The notes under the pieces: generated by a model | Database searches by the model: none | Told to the model about the DNA's origin: nothing | What the model saw: the letters and a program-made list of their open reading frames with translations, nothing else | Shown: one piece after another, positions 1 to 8,905 of the stretch | Layout of the letters: every line of letters begins with the position of its first letter | Numbering within the stretch: the stretch's first letter is position 1 | NCBI GenBank assembly: GCA_029933365.1 | Contig: JAOZOH010000011.1 | Location: 1-39,338 of the forward strand | Direction: 5' to 3' | Length of the DNA: 39,338 nt | DNA from: Desulfuromusa sp. | GTDB taxonomy: Bacteria; Desulfobacterota; Desulfuromonadia; Desulfuromonadales; Geopsychrobacteraceae | Made by a program: the position numbers and the translations under genes

Positions 1-142
1 ACAGTGTGAGCAGCCAACTTTGTTTGGCTTGTAAAAAAATGGGTGAACTCCTGAAGAGGCTGATTATTGCACAATTTACCAATTTATGCGATCTTGCACA
101 GTTGTTGTTTGATGATTGACTACCTTCTGGAAGAGATAACTT

Positions 143-1495
143 ATGAAAATCCTTGTCGTTGGCTCCGGTCAGGTCGGATATTTTTTGTGCGACCGTCTTT
201 CCCGCGAGGGGCATGAGGTCACCCTGGTCGATCAGGATGAAGCGGTTGTTGAGCGGGCTCAGGACCGTTTGAATGTCCTTGGTGTGATTGGCAATGGGGC
301 CAGTGCAGAAATTTTGGAGCAGGCGGGCATCAAGGATGTCGATATCTTTATTGCCGTCACCAATATGGATGAGGTCAATATCCTCGCTTGTCTCCTGGCA
401 CGTGAATATCAGGTTGAAATTCTGGTTGCCCGGACTAAAAATATCGAATACACCAGTAGTAGAGCGGTTCTTTCCAAAGAAAAGCTGGGAATAGATCTGC
501 TGATTAATCCAGAAGATGCGGTTGCAGAGGAACTCTCCAAGCTGGCTTGCAATTCCAAGGCTTTTGATGTCGCTGAATTTGCCGAAGGGCAAATTTTATT
601 CCAGGGTTATCGGATTGAGTCAGAAAGCCCTTTGTGTGATTTAACTTTGGCTGAACTGGGTGAATTACGGGGGATGTACCGCTTCCTTGTTGTTGCCATC
701 AGCCGTGGTAATACAACGATTATTCCACATGGGGATGATGTCATTCAGGCTGGTGACCGGATCTATATATTTGCTCCGCAGCAGGAACTGCCGGCGATCA
801 ACTATCTGTTGCAATCGGAACACTTGGAGAAAAAATCGACCCACCGGGTATTTGTTCTGGGGGGCAGTCGTATTGGTTTGCAGGTTGCGCAAAATATGGA
901 AAAACTCCATTTTCAAACCAAGTTGATAGAAAAAGATGAGACTCGCTGTTACAAACTTGCAGAGTTGCTAGATAAGGCGGTTGTTATCAATGCCGAAGGT
1001 TTGGATGTTCAGACTTTGGTGGATGAAGGATTGACTGATGCGGATGTTTTTATTGCGGTCACTGAAAATGATCAAACCAATATTCTGACCTGTTTGTTAG
1101 CCAAACAACATAAGGTTCGGCGGACTCTGGCACTGGTGAGTCAACCCGAATTGATCGGTCTGGCTTCCGACCTGGGTATTGATGCCTGTATCTCACCACG
1201 TCTGGCAGCTGCGGGGGCGATTCTGAAATTTGTACGCCGTGGGGATATAATTTCTCTCACTGCTGTCGAGGGGAGCAACTCTGAGGTTTTAGAGTTGGAG
1301 ATCGGTAAAGACAGTGGTTTGTTGGCGACTCCCTTGAGTGAGTTGCACTTTCCGCGCGGGGCGATCATTGGGGCGATCGTGCGGGGGGATAACTATGAAA
1401 TTCCAAGCGGTGAGAGTGTGCTGGAGGAGGGGGATCGAGTCGTCGTTTTTACCCTTCCAGAAGCGTTACAAAAGGTGGAGAGGTTTTTTGCCTAA
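143..1495 (+). CDS. trkA: Trk potassium uptake system NAD-binding protein TrkA
   Basis: Cytoplasmic gating subunit of the Trk K+ uptake system; it binds nucleotide and controls the TrkH channel. The 450-residue protein is a tandem duplication, as in classical TrkA. Each half has a Rossmann RCK-N domain (glycine motifs VVGSGQVG near residue 5 and VLGGSRIG near 235) followed by a TrkA-C (RCK-C) domain at about 140-225 and 370-450. Conserved segments such as AVTNMDEVNILACLLA and its repeat AVTENDQTNILTCLLA support the assignment. The ATG at 143 gives a full-length N-terminus. The stop codon directly abuts the ATG of trkH, so the two subunits are surely co-transcribed. Confidence 0.97.
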   Translation: MKILVVGSGQVGYFLCDRLSREGHEVTLVDQDEAVVERAQDRLNVLGVIGNGASAEILEQAGIKDVDIFIAVTNMDEVNILACLLAREYQVEILVARTKNIEYTSSRAVLSKEKLGIDLLINPEDAVAEELSKLACNSKAFDVAEFAEGQILFQGYRIESESPLCDLTLAELGELRGMYRFLVVAISRGNTTIIPHGDDVIQAGDRIYIFAPQQELPAINYLLQSEHLEKKSTHRVFVLGGSRIGLQVAQNMEKLHFQTKLIEKDETRCYKLAELLDKAVVINAEGLDVQTLVDEGLTDADVFIAVTENDQTNILTCLLAKQHKVRRTLALVSQPELIGLASDLGIDACISPRLAAAGAILKFVRRGDIISLTAVEGSNSEVLELEIGKDSGLLATPLSELHFPRGAIIGAIVRGDNYEIPSGESVLEEGDRVVVFTLPEALQKVERFFA

Positions 1496-2941
1496 ATGAA
1501 CCTTATCCTGACATTACGCATCCTTGGATCGCTGTTGCTGTTTCTTGGCGCCTCCCTTTTTGCCCCTCTGCCATTCTCTTTCTACTACGCTGATGGAATC
1601 TGGTCTGCATTTGTCCTTTCTGCTGTTACCTGTTTTATTGTTGGTGGTCTGCTGTTTCGATTTTGCAAAAGTCCGAAAGAACTAACCGTTCGCGAAGGAT
1701 TTGCTGTTGTCACGTTTGGCTGGACCGTATTTGCGGTATTTGGGGCCCTTCCCTATCTGCTCTCCGGCGCTATTTCTTCCCCCCTTGATGCTATTTTTGA
1801 AACCATGAGTGGCTTTACCACGACAGGCTCGACAATTCTGACTGAAATAGAAGCGCTGCCGGAAAGTTTACTGTTCTGGCGTTCGTTGACCCACTGGCTT
1901 GGCGGGATGGGGATTATTGTCCTCTCTTTAGCCATTCTTCCCATGTTGGGGGTGGGAGGGATGCAGTTGTTTAAGGCTGAGGTTCCCGGCCCGACAGCAG
2001 ATCGATTAAAACCCCGGATTCAAGATACAGCCAAAATGCTCTGGGGAGTTTACTTTTTATTGACTATGGTGGAGACATTGCTGCTGATGTTTGGGGGGAT
2101 GTCTTTTTTTGATGCCATCTGTCACTCTTTTGCCACGTTGGCAACCGGTGGATTTTCGACTAAAAATAGTTCAATTGCCGCTTATGACAGCAGTTATATT
2201 GATGGTGTGATTACCCTGTTTATGATCCTTGCCGGAATTAACTTCGCCCTCCACTTTCAAGTGTTGCGCGGTAAAGCCAGGGAACTCTTTCGTAGTGAAG
2301 AACTGCGTGTTTATCTGGGGATTATCATGGTTGCGACGGTTATCATCATGATCTTCAACTGGTCTGGTGGGGTCTATGCGCAATTCGGAGAAAACTTTCG
2401 TTATTCCATATTTCAAGTTTCTTCAATTATGACAACGACCGGATTTGGTACCGCTGACTTTGAGCTGTGGCCGGTGTTGCCCCAGTACCTTCTGGTGCTG
2501 CTGATGTTCATTGGGGGTTGTGCCGGTTCCACGGGTGGTGGGATGAAAGTAGCGCGGATTCTCCTCTTGTTTAAGCATGCCCAAGTACAGGTTTTTCGTC
2601 TCATTCACCCACGTGCGATTCGACTGGTTAAGCTGGGGAATCATCCAGTTGACAAGGATGTTCTGCAGTCAATTCTTGGGTTCTTTGCTCTGTTTATCGG
2701 TGTTTTCGTGGTTGGATCACTGTTGGTTGCTGCCAGCGGAATGGACCTGGTATCTGCAGGTGGTGCGGTGGTTGCCTGTTTGTCTAATATCGGTCCCGGG
2801 CTTGGAACTGTTGGCCCTGTGGATAATTTTGCCCATGTCCCAGTATTTGGTAAATGGGTTTTGATTGTCTGCATGCTGATGGGGCGGCTCGAGCTCTTTA
2901 CCGTTCTGGTTTTGTTTTTCCCATCATTTTGGCATAAATAA
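1496..2941 (+). CDS. trkH: Trk potassium uptake channel subunit TrkH
   Basis: Integral inner-membrane K+-translocating subunit of the Trk system, 481 residues, rich in hydrophobic helices. The four pore-loop filter segments of the TrkH/KtrB superfamily are recognisable: TTTGST near residue 108, ATGGFS near 217, TTTGFG near 312 and NIGPGLG near 430. Each carries the filter glycine. Length matches TrkH rather than the shorter KtrB. It starts immediately after trkA with no gap. A perfect 14-bp hairpin lies 20 bp past the stop codon and probably ends the operon. Confidence 0.96.
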   Translation: MNLILTLRILGSLLLFLGASLFAPLPFSFYYADGIWSAFVLSAVTCFIVGGLLFRFCKSPKELTVREGFAVVTFGWTVFAVFGALPYLLSGAISSPLDAIFETMSGFTTTGSTILTEIEALPESLLFWRSLTHWLGGMGIIVLSLAILPMLGVGGMQLFKAEVPGPTADRLKPRIQDTAKMLWGVYFLLTMVETLLLMFGGMSFFDAICHSFATLATGGFSTKNSSIAAYDSSYIDGVITLFMILAGINFALHFQVLRGKARELFRSEELRVYLGIIMVATVIIMIFNWSGGVYAQFGENFRYSIFQVSSIMTTTGFGTADFELWPVLPQYLLVLLMFIGGCAGSTGGGMKVARILLLFKHAQVQVFRLIHPRAIRLVKLGNHPVDKDVLQSILGFFALFIGVFVVGSLLVAASGMDLVSAGGAVVACLSNIGPGLGTVGPVDNFAHVPVFGKWVLIVCMLMGRLELFTVLVLFFPSFWHK

Positions 2942-2961
2942 GTTGGGTGTAAAAAACTTGA

Positions 2962-2994
2962 AAGCCCCCATCGTCTTGTGGACGATGGGGGCTT
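2962..2994. terminator. Bidirectional terminator hairpin between trkH and pgeF
   Basis: Perfect 14-bp stem (2962-2975 pairs with 2981-2994) with a 5-base loop TTGTG. On the minus strand it is followed by a T-rich run (TTCAAGTTTTTT), so it fits as terminator of the pgeF operon. On the plus strand it follows trkH closely but is followed by C-rich sequence, so its efficiency for trkH is less certain. Confidence 0.8.
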
Positions 2995-3120
2995 CCCCCC
3001 TCCGGAACCTGTAGGAAAACAGGTAAATGTCTAAATATGTCTGCAGTATAGGTAGCAGTTCTGACAAAAATCTGAAAATTTGACTTAAAGTGTAAAAAAA
3101 CTAAAAATTACTTTTCTGAT

Positions 3121-3912
3121 TTACGGCAGCTGAATAAAACCAATCTGTCGTCCACTTACACCATTATCACGCCGATGGGAGAAGAATAGTTCCGGATGGC
3201 AACAGGTGCATTCCTCTGCTCTATCTATATTTTGTGGTTTTAGCCCAGATTGCTCTAATTGCAGCTGACAACTGAGAGGGATGTCCAATTGCCAGTGCCC
3301 CAGCCTGGTCTCTTTGGAAATCTCATTCCAGTATCCACTTCCCTGCCTGAAAGCATCGCGTACTGGACGATCAACTTCATAATTGTGTGCCCCGATACCT
3401 GGACCGATTGCAGCCTTCAGTTCTGCAACTGGGCAGTCGAAATGGGTACGAATTGTTTCTACGACCTTAGTGACCAGTCCGTTTGCCGCTCCTCGCCAGC
3501 CAGCATGTATTGCCGCTGCAACATTTATCTTGTTATGCCAAATCAAAAGGGGAAAACAGTCGGCAGTCAGAACGCCGATCATGATCCCGGGTTGATTGGT
3601 GACAATGGCATCGACCTCAATACTTAAAAAATGGTTTAGATCAGGGTTGGGTTCATCAATCAGCAGGATGTCATCGCCATGAACCTGTTTAACTGTCAAT
3701 AGCTGGTGTGGCGACAGGTCAAAAGCACGCGCAAAGGTTGCGCGGTTGCCCTCCACATTTGCTATTTGATCATCGGTTCCAAAGCCCAAGTTCAAAGAGT
3801 TGTAGGGAGGTCGACTGACCCCACCATTACGCGTGCTGAATCCTGCCATTATGCCAGATGATAGTTGTTTGGGTTGCAGATATGAAATTTTACCTTGTCG
3901 AACAAGTTTCAT
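3121..3912 (-). CDS. pgeF: PgeF/YfiH-family peptidoglycan editing factor (laccase-domain)
   Basis: Member of the YfiH/DUF152 'multicopper polyphenol oxidase' family. E. coli family members (PgeF) prevent mis-incorporation of L-Ser for L-Ala in peptidoglycan precursors; other members have purine-nucleoside phosphorylase/deaminase activity. The 263-residue protein has the family's metal ligands in order: VKQVHGDD near residue 75, LTADCFPLL near 115 and IHAGWRGAANG near 135, plus the late ECTCCHPELFFSHRRD motif. It follows rluD by 14 bases on the same strand, a very common rluD-pgeF arrangement, and is the last gene of the operon. Confidence 0.93.
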   Translation of the reverse strand: MKLVRQGKISYLQPKQLSSGIMAGFSTRNGGVSRPPYNSLNLGFGTDDQIANVEGNRATFARAFDLSPHQLLTVKQVHGDDILLIDEPNPDLNHFLSIEVDAIVTNQPGIMIGVLTADCFPLLIWHNKINVAAAIHAGWRGAANGLVTKVVETIRTHFDCPVAELKAAIGPGIGAHNYEVDRPVRDAFRQGSGYWNEISKETRLGHWQLDIPLSCQLQLEQSGLKPQNIDRAEECTCCHPELFFSHRRDNGVSGRQIGFIQLP

Positions 3913-3926
3913 CGAAAACTCCGTAG

Positions 3927-4889
3927 TTAGTGTTCCTGATCCAGATAAGTGAGGATGTTTTGCAGAGTTTCCGGCATTTCGCTGGAAAACTCCAGATATT
4001 TCCCACTACGTGGGTGAATAAATCCCAAACTCTGAGCATGCAGTGCTTGTCCTGGCAGTCGATCAATCAATTTACGCAATTCCATATCTTTGATTGCTGT
4101 TGTCCTGGAGCGATTACCATAGAGCGGATCACCAATCAAAGGACAATTTATTTCAGTAAAATGGACTCTGATCTGGTGAGTACGTCCGGTTTCCAGTTGT
4201 AGCTCAACCAAACTCAGTCGATTGATATTATATTGCTTCAGGATTTTCCAATGGGTTACAGCCCGCTTACTTTTTTTGGCTTTACTGCTCATTTTTTTGC
4301 GTTGCGTCGGGTGACGTCCAATGGGCTGGTCAATTATTCCAGACTGATCACTTGGGGCTCCGTGAATCAGTGCCAGATAGCGCCGTTTGATGGAATGGTC
4401 TTTAAACTGGGTGGCCAGATGTTGATGACTGAGGTCGTTTTTGGTCACAACGAGAACCCCGGAGGTGTCCTTGTCAATGCGATGCACAATCCCGGGGCGC
4501 AATTCGCCACCAATTCCTGCGAGGTCGGTACAATGGTGAAGGAGAGCGTTAACGAGAGTGCCATGTGAATGACCAGCGGCGGGATGAACGACCATACCGG
4601 CAGGTTTGTCAATGACAATCAAATCTTGATCTTCGTAAAGAATATGCAGAGGAATGGCTTCGGGGAGAGCTGCAATTGGTTCTGGGTCAGGTAGGATGAC
4701 CTGGATTGATTCGCCACCCCTTAACTTGTTACTGGCTTTTGTCTGGGCATGGTTCAGGGTGATCTGACCAGAATCAATCAGTTTCTTAAGTTGTGAGCGA
4801 CTGATATCCGGCAGGCATTCTGAGACAAATGTATCCAGTCGCTCTACCGGACGGTCATCGGGAAAGAGCAGCTGCCGGGTTAAATTCAT
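3927..4889 (-). CDS. rluD: RluD-family 23S rRNA pseudouridine synthase
   Basis: RluA/RluD-family pseudouridine synthase, which isomerises uridines in 23S rRNA (helix 69 for true RluD). An N-terminal S4 RNA-binding domain (about residues 15-75) precedes the catalytic domain, whose hallmark HRIDKDTSGVLVVTKN with catalytic Asp sits near residue 138. The late motifs GRTHQIRVH and GDPLYG are also present. Length (320 aa) is typical. The ATG directly follows the stop codon of the upstream small gene, and pgeF follows closely downstream. Position-specificity (RluD versus RluC) cannot be settled from sequence alone, but neighbours favour RluD. Confidence 0.94.
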   Translation of the reverse strand: MNLTRQLLFPDDRPVERLDTFVSECLPDISRSQLKKLIDSGQITLNHAQTKASNKLRGGESIQVILPDPEPIAALPEAIPLHILYEDQDLIVIDKPAGMVVHPAAGHSHGTLVNALLHHCTDLAGIGGELRPGIVHRIDKDTSGVLVVTKNDLSHQHLATQFKDHSIKRRYLALIHGAPSDQSGIIDQPIGRHPTQRKKMSSKAKKSKRAVTHWKILKQYNINRLSLVELQLETGRTHQIRVHFTEINCPLIGDPLYGNRSRTTAIKDMELRKLIDRLPGQALHAQSLGFIHPRSGKYLEFSSEMPETLQNILTYLDQEH

Positions 4890-5159
4890 TTACCAGATCT
4901 GACTTTCGATTTTTCCCGCCTGTTTAATCATGACATCAACAATGGCACGCTCATAGAGGTGCTCACGGTTTTGCATTTCAGGTGAAACCCGAGTATAAAA
5001 GTGCTCACGTCCTTCTTCAAGCTCTTCATCCATGATCTCAAAAATGCTGTCACTTTTAATTCCTTCAGAAACCTTGTCCTGATTATACAGAGCAATATCG
5101 GAAACAATTGCCCGGGCTAAACGAAATGCGAGATCAGGATTTTCTACCATTCTTGCCAT
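4890..5159 (-). CDS. Small conserved acidic protein of unknown function upstream of rluD
   Basis: Protein of 89 residues; I do not recognise a named family. It is mostly helical in appearance, begins MARMVENPDLAFRLARAI and has an acidic centre (DEELEEGREHF). No signal peptide, membrane helix or metal motif is visible. I chose the ATG at 5159 because GGAGG (5172-5168) stands 8 bases before it. A TTG 15 bases further upstream overlaps that Shine-Dalgarno and is unlikely. Its stop codon abuts the rluD start, so translation is probably coupled and the gene heads the rluD-pgeF operon. Confidence 0.72.
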   Translation of the reverse strand: MARMVENPDLAFRLARAIVSDIALYNQDKVSEGIKSDSIFEIMDEELEEGREHFYTRVSPEMQNREHLYERAIVDVMIKQAGKIESQIW

Positions 5160-5233
5160 AGAGCCAGCCTCCAATTATCCATAAATTATTCGACTCATCA
5201 TTATTGTGGGTTTGAGTTTATTAATTTTTGTTC

Positions 5234-5277
5234 AAAATAGCAAGATAAAATCTTGATTTATCTGGAATTGCTATTTT
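5234..5277. other. AT-rich hairpin in the divergent intergenic region
   Basis: Inverted repeat with 10-bp outer arms (AAAATAGCAA at 5234-5243 and TTGCTATTTT at 5268-5277) and an inner 6-bp stem (GATAAA with TTTATC). A 5-base one-sided bulge separates them. It lies between the divergent starts of the small gene at 5159 and the PAS-like gene at 5383. It could be an operator or leader structure; nothing in the sequence decides. Confidence 0.4.
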
Positions 5278-5382
5278 ATTGTTAGTTATTAATGATAGAT
5301 TGTGTTAATGTTAATGCTGAAAGAATGGTCTCAAGAACTACTTTGATTCTGATAGCTGAGTATTAAAGCGGGATAATTATCG

Positions 5383-5817
5383 ATGGATCAATACCAAAAG
5401 CTGAAGCAGGAAAACCTCCGATTGAGTGCTGAATTGCAAGAAACAAAAGACAATTTAGATAGATTGGTGAGCAAGCGGGTTGAAATACTGGAAATTCGTA
5501 ATAGCATATTGCAGGTATCGCAAGGGGTTCTTGATGTTCTTCCGGTGGTAGTCCTCGGTATCGATCCTGAGCAAATGATTGTTCATTGTAATGAATACGC
5601 ACGTGATCTGTTTCCTTATGGTGGAATGGGACCCCTAGGAAATGATCGTAGTGACGTATTTTCACCGGCAATTAATAAATTAATTGATCGACTTAAAGAG
5701 GAACGGAATCCAAAAGCAGAAGTTGAAATTGGTCAGCTAAAATTCCGTGGAGAGGTCAGAAGGTTGCATGAAACACTATCCCAGGGAGTTGTCCTGGTTC
5801 TGATTCCAGAGGCTTAG
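5383..5817 (+). CDS. Small coiled-coil/PAS-like sensory protein
   Basis: Protein of 144 residues. An N-terminal coiled coil (about 3-45, heptad-like KLKQENLRLSAELQETKDNL) leads into a PAS-like fold (about 48-144). The PAS region starts with VLDVLPVVVLGIDPEQMIVHCNEYARDLF, the usual 'what is in mind' opening of bacterial PAS domains. No kinase, GGDEF or other output domain follows, so it must act through a partner or by dimerisation. A stand-alone receiver protein begins 68 bases downstream on the same strand, and a signalling pair is the natural guess. Ligand and output cannot be read from sequence. Confidence 0.7.
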   Translation: MDQYQKLKQENLRLSAELQETKDNLDRLVSKRVEILEIRNSILQVSQGVLDVLPVVVLGIDPEQMIVHCNEYARDLFPYGGMGPLGNDRSDVFSPAINKLIDRLKEERNPKAEVEIGQLKFRGEVRRLHETLSQGVVLVLIPEA

Positions 5818-5885
5818 CCTGCTCATGGATTGCAGCAAGTGCAGCCAGTTTGATTTTAACTTGAGTGTGAAGATTGGATAGATAG

Positions 5886-6278
5886 ATGGCAGAAGAATTA
5901 TTATCAAATCAGAAAAAACAAATTCTATTTATTGATGATGAGGAAAGCCTTGCTTTGCTGGGTGCTGATCTGCTGGCTGACTATGGTTATAACGTAACCT
6001 GTGCGTTTGATGGGAGTGCCGCTCTGCAGCTGTTTCAACAGCAAATGGACTTTTTTGATCTGATCATTACCGATGAATCAATGCCTGAAATGAATGGTAT
6101 AGAACTGGCCCAGAAAATATTCAGTATTTCACCCTCGACCCCGGTCATTCTTTGTTCTGGCCACCTTTTAACAATGGAGGAAGAGGGGATGGATGCAACA
6201 AATATAACTGCGGTGTTGTCTAAAACGGCAGTCTGCACCGACTTGCCAGATATGCTAAAAAAAATATTTGCAGGCTAG
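5886..6278 (+). CDS. Stand-alone response-regulator receiver protein (CheY-like)
   Basis: Single receiver domain of 130 residues. The acidic pocket is FIDDEES near residue 17, the phospho-acceptor Asp is in FDLIITDESMPEMNG near 60, the switch Ser is in VILCSGH near 88, and the conserved Lys is in VLSKTAV near 111. No DNA-binding or enzymatic output domain is fused. It probably relays a phosphoryl group or binds a target protein. It lies just after the PAS-like gene. Its TAG stop codon falls exactly at the inner edge of a terminal inverted repeat of the MITE-like element that separates it from the convergent cytochrome b5-like gene. Confidence 0.88.
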   Translation: MAEELLSNQKKQILFIDDEESLALLGADLLADYGYNVTCAFDGSAALQLFQQQMDFFDLIITDESMPEMNGIELAQKIFSISPSTPVILCSGHLLTMEEEGMDATNITAVLSKTAVCTDLPDMLKKIFAG

Positions 6279-6442
6279 GAGTCTGTCGGACTATCCATAA
6301 GCCGACTGTAAATCCGGTTGGTTGGCTCATATTTCGACTCCTTTTTGCCCCATAGCTACGGCTATAAGCCTGTAAACGTGTCAAAATCTGTTCACAAACC
6401 TCCGAAATTTCGCTTCGCCCCGCATATCTGACAGGGTCCTAG
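6275..6442. repeat. MITE-like element with CTAGGA terminal inverted repeats
   Basis: About 165 bp filling the gap between two convergent genes. The ends form an imperfect inverted repeat: CTAGGAGTCTGTCGGACTAT on the left matches CTAGGACCCTGTCAGATATG read inward from the right at about 14 of 20 positions. The TAG within each CTAGGA end is the stop codon of the flanking gene. There is no transposase frame. I infer a non-autonomous mobile or REP-type element. Confidence 0.6.
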
Positions 6443-6762
6443 ATCATATACGTGACGATCATCAATAGTGCAACAAAAGCCATAATGATGATGGATAACA
6501 GAGGAATCCCAGTCGCAGGCTTTTGTTTTTGCTCCCCTTTATTTTCAGTCTTGCCAATTACCGGAAAGCTTTCAATCACCGTTCTGAGGTGCGGAGCTGA
6601 TTTTAGCTCTTCGGTTAAGTCGTACCCGGCTTGATGAGTTCCTTCATGGTGACCATTCTTCCAGCGTTGGCTGGTGCTGACATCATAGATTATGTCATTG
6701 ACAGCAACATAGGCCGCGCGACCTTCTCGGCCATCAAATTTGGCCAGTTCTTCAATTGTCAT
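6439..6762 (-). CDS. Membrane-anchored cytochrome b5-like haem-binding protein
   Basis: Protein of 107 residues. An N-terminal cytochrome b5-like domain (about 1-72) carries the signature beginning IEELAKFDGREGRAAYVAVNDIIYDV. Two likely axial haem histidines are in the HHEGTHQAGYDLT region (about 38-50, a variant of the usual HPGG motif) and at APHL near 57. A short Lys/Gln-rich linker leads to a C-terminal membrane helix (about 86-107), so the protein is tail-anchored. The start has a GGGAG Shine-Dalgarno at suitable spacing. Small b5-like proteins of this kind are common in anaerobic bacteria, but their electron partners are mostly unknown. The TAG stop is inside the adjacent repeat element. 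Confidence 0.82.
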   Translation of the reverse strand: MTIEELAKFDGREGRAAYVAVNDIIYDVSTSQRWKNGHHEGTHQAGYDLTEELKSAPHLRTVIESFPVIGKTENKGEQKQKPATGIPLLSIIIMAFVALLMIVTYMI

Positions 6763-6817
6763 CGGTTTCTCCCGTGAGATATCTGCTCTCGAATCTCTAA
6801 ACTGTTGCGCTAATTTT

Positions 6818-6969
6818 GATGGCGTCGCAAAAAGTCCGCCCCATGGTGTTGCAGCGGTTTTTTAAGACCTTGACATACCCTATGTATGCCTTCGTCCTTG
6901 AAAAACCACTGCAACACCATGGGACGAAATTTTTGCTTAGCCATCTGATTCATTTTTGCGAATGCATCA
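6818..6969 (+). repeat. GATGGC palindromic repeat, copy A
   Basis: About 128-bp imperfect palindrome. The ends GATGGCGTCGCAAAAAGTCC and, read inward from the right, GATGGCTAAGCAAAAATTTC share GATGGC-N3-GCAAAAA. The inner arms (ATGGTGTTGCAG and CTGCAACACCAT) can form a long hairpin. Homology with the copy at 37431 continues about 24 bp past the right end. Further copies are at 13340-13463 and, as a solitary right end, at 9976-9995. It occupies most of the 229-bp gap between the cytochrome b5-like gene and speA. Confidence 0.85.
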
Positions 6970-6991
6970 ATTTGTCAGACCAGCAATTCCT

Positions 6992-8905
6992 CTAGGTTTT
7001 GAAATAAGTTTGACCATTCAATTTGGCGGAAAATAGAGTCAAGATCTGCTGTCGCTCTGCAACATTGATTCTCTTCTGTTTGACTGCATGCTCTACTTTA
7101 TTACGAAAACCTTTATAAAATGAGGTCGGATTGTACTCCAGCATGTTTAAAACTTCAGAAATTGTATCGCCAGATTGTTCTTCTATCACATCAAACCCGC
7201 CGTCCTCATTTATCCGGACGTTGATCACGTTGGTATCTCCGAACAGATTGTGCAGGTCACCCAGAGTTTCCTGGTAAGCGCCCATCAGAAAAGCCCCGAG
7301 AATGTAATCCTCTTCTGCTTTAAGTGGATGTACCGGCAAGGTTCTACTTTCTCCACCAGAAAGGATAAAGCGATCCAGTTTGCCGTCACAATCACAAGTG
7401 AGATCCGAGATGGTGGCATTTCGTTCCGGAAATTCATCCAGTCGCTGAATCGGCATGATCGGGAACATCTGTCCGATCGCCCAGGTATCAGGTAACGATT
7501 GGAAAACACTGAAATTACCGTAATAGATATCAGCCAAATTATGTTTCAATCCGGTCAGAGCAACAGGTATCTCTTCAAGTCGATCTGCGCGGTCAGCGAG
7601 GGTGTGGGCAATTGCCAGAAACAGGTTTTCAGCCAACGCACGTTCACGAACTCTGATTTCCCCGTTTCTGAACAACTCCCTGATTCTGTCACGGTTTGTG
7701 AGAGCTTCTGTGTAGCCAGCGCTGAGGTCAATTTCAACTGCATTATTGTAGAGTTGGTATTGTCGGGCAACCAGGGAATGGCACTTTCCCGGGCAGTTAT
7801 CCGGGAGAGCAATCGCCTCGTAACGCATGACATTGAGGATGTTGAACAGTAGAATTGAAGTATGGGCAACAGTGGCACGTCCTGATTCCGTGATGATGAC
7901 AGGATGATCAATGCTATGTGGCGCAAGGGTCTCCTTGATTGTCTCTACAATGCAGCAGCAATATCCAGCTAAATCATAATTGCGGGAATGGCTATGGAGG
8001 GATTGATTGCCGATGTAATCAACAGCCAGACCGCCCCCCAGGTCAAGGTATTTCAGTGGAACCTTCTCAGCAGCCAGGTCGGCATAAAACCGGCTGGCTT
8101 CTCGAACTGCTGTTCGAATTTCCTCTATGTCCGGGATCTGAGATCCTAGATGACAGTGTAATAGTTGCAGGCAATCAATCATTTTTGTCTTGCGCAGTTC
8201 ATCGACCGTTGCGATCAACTGCGCAGTGCTAAGACCAAAACTGCTACGATCACCGCTGGTCTCGGTCCAGAGTCCACCAACTTTGGAGGATATTTTAATG
8301 CGCAGTCCAATCAGTGGCCTGATCCCAAGTTTTTCACTGCGTTCGATAATCAGTGGTAATTCTATGGGTGATTCAATGACGAAGCAGCAGCGGTGGCCCA
8401 GCTTGTTTGCCCAGAGCCCCAGATCAATAAAATCCCGATCCTTGTTCCCATTGCAGATCAATAGGCCATTTTCATTCAAATTGGCCAGGCATAGTAGCAG
8501 CTCTGCTTTGCTTCCAGCCTCCAGCCCGTGGCCAAACTCTGCGCCAAAGCGGCCGATCTCTTCAATGACTGTGCACTGCTGGTTGACTTTAACGGGGAAT
8601 ACTCCGTTGTAAGTGCCTGTATATTTGGCATTTTGGATAGCTTGCCGAAAAGTTTTATTGATTTCTGCGACTCGTGAATCAAGAAGATTCTCTATGCGCA
8701 ATAGCAGGGGTAATGGATGATCACGATCACGGGCGCCCTGGATGATGTCGATCACCGGGATGGCGACTTTCCCGCCAGGAAAAGGGATTGAGATGGTGAC
8801 TTCACCGCCTGCAGAAATTGCAAAATCTCCTTCACCCCATTGTTCAATTCCATAGAGTGCAGCGGAATCGGCAATAGACCAGTTTTCCTCAGCATTTGTG
8901 CTCAT
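6992..8905 (-). CDS. speA: Biosynthetic arginine decarboxylase SpeA
   Basis: PLP-dependent fold-III decarboxylase converting arginine to agmatine, the first step of the arginine-derived polyamine route. It has 637 residues, typical of SpeA. The PLP lysine motif is in VFPVKVNQQ near residue 103. Glycine-rich phosphate-binding segments (LDLGGGLAVDY near 288) and the ESGRATVAHTS segment near 341 also fit. The C-terminal catalytic cysteine region and the GAFLMGAYQETLGDLHNLFGDTN motif near 535-560 are intact. Its ATG overlaps the TGA of the upstream speE by 4 bases, so the two are translationally coupled. Confidence 0.96.
   Translation of the reverse strand: MSTNAEENWSIADSAALYGIEQWGEGDFAISAGGEVTISIPFPGGKVAIPVIDIIQGARDRDHPLPLLLRIENLLDSRVAEINKTFRQAIQNAKYTGTYNGVFPVKVNQQCTVIEEIGRFGAEFGHGLEAGSKAELLLCLANLNENGLLICNGNKDRDFIDLGLWANKLGHRCCFVIESPIELPLIIERSEKLGIRPLIGLRIKISSKVGGLWTETSGDRSSFGLSTAQLIATVDELRKTKMIDCLQLLHCHLGSQIPDIEEIRTAVREASRFYADLAAEKVPLKYLDLGGGLAVDYIGNQSLHSHSRNYDLAGYCCCIVETIKETLAPHSIDHPVIITESGRATVAHTSILLFNILNVMRYEAIALPDNCPGKCHSLVARQYQLYNNAVEIDLSAGYTEALTNRDRIRELFRNGEIRVRERALAENLFLAIAHTLADRADRLEEIPVALTGLKHNLADIYYGNFSVFQSLPDTWAIGQMFPIMPIQRLDEFPERNATISDLTCDCDGKLDRFILSGGESRTLPVHPLKAEEDYILGAFLMGAYQETLGDLHNLFGDTNVINVRINEDGGFDVIEEQSGDTISEVLNMLEYNPTSFYKGFRNKVEHAVKQKRINVAERQQILTLFSAKLNGQTYFKT

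Noticed and set aside
2962..3030. Riboswitch in the trkH-pgeF gap
   Set aside because: It lies after two convergent genes rather than upstream of either, and the fold is a simple terminator hairpin.
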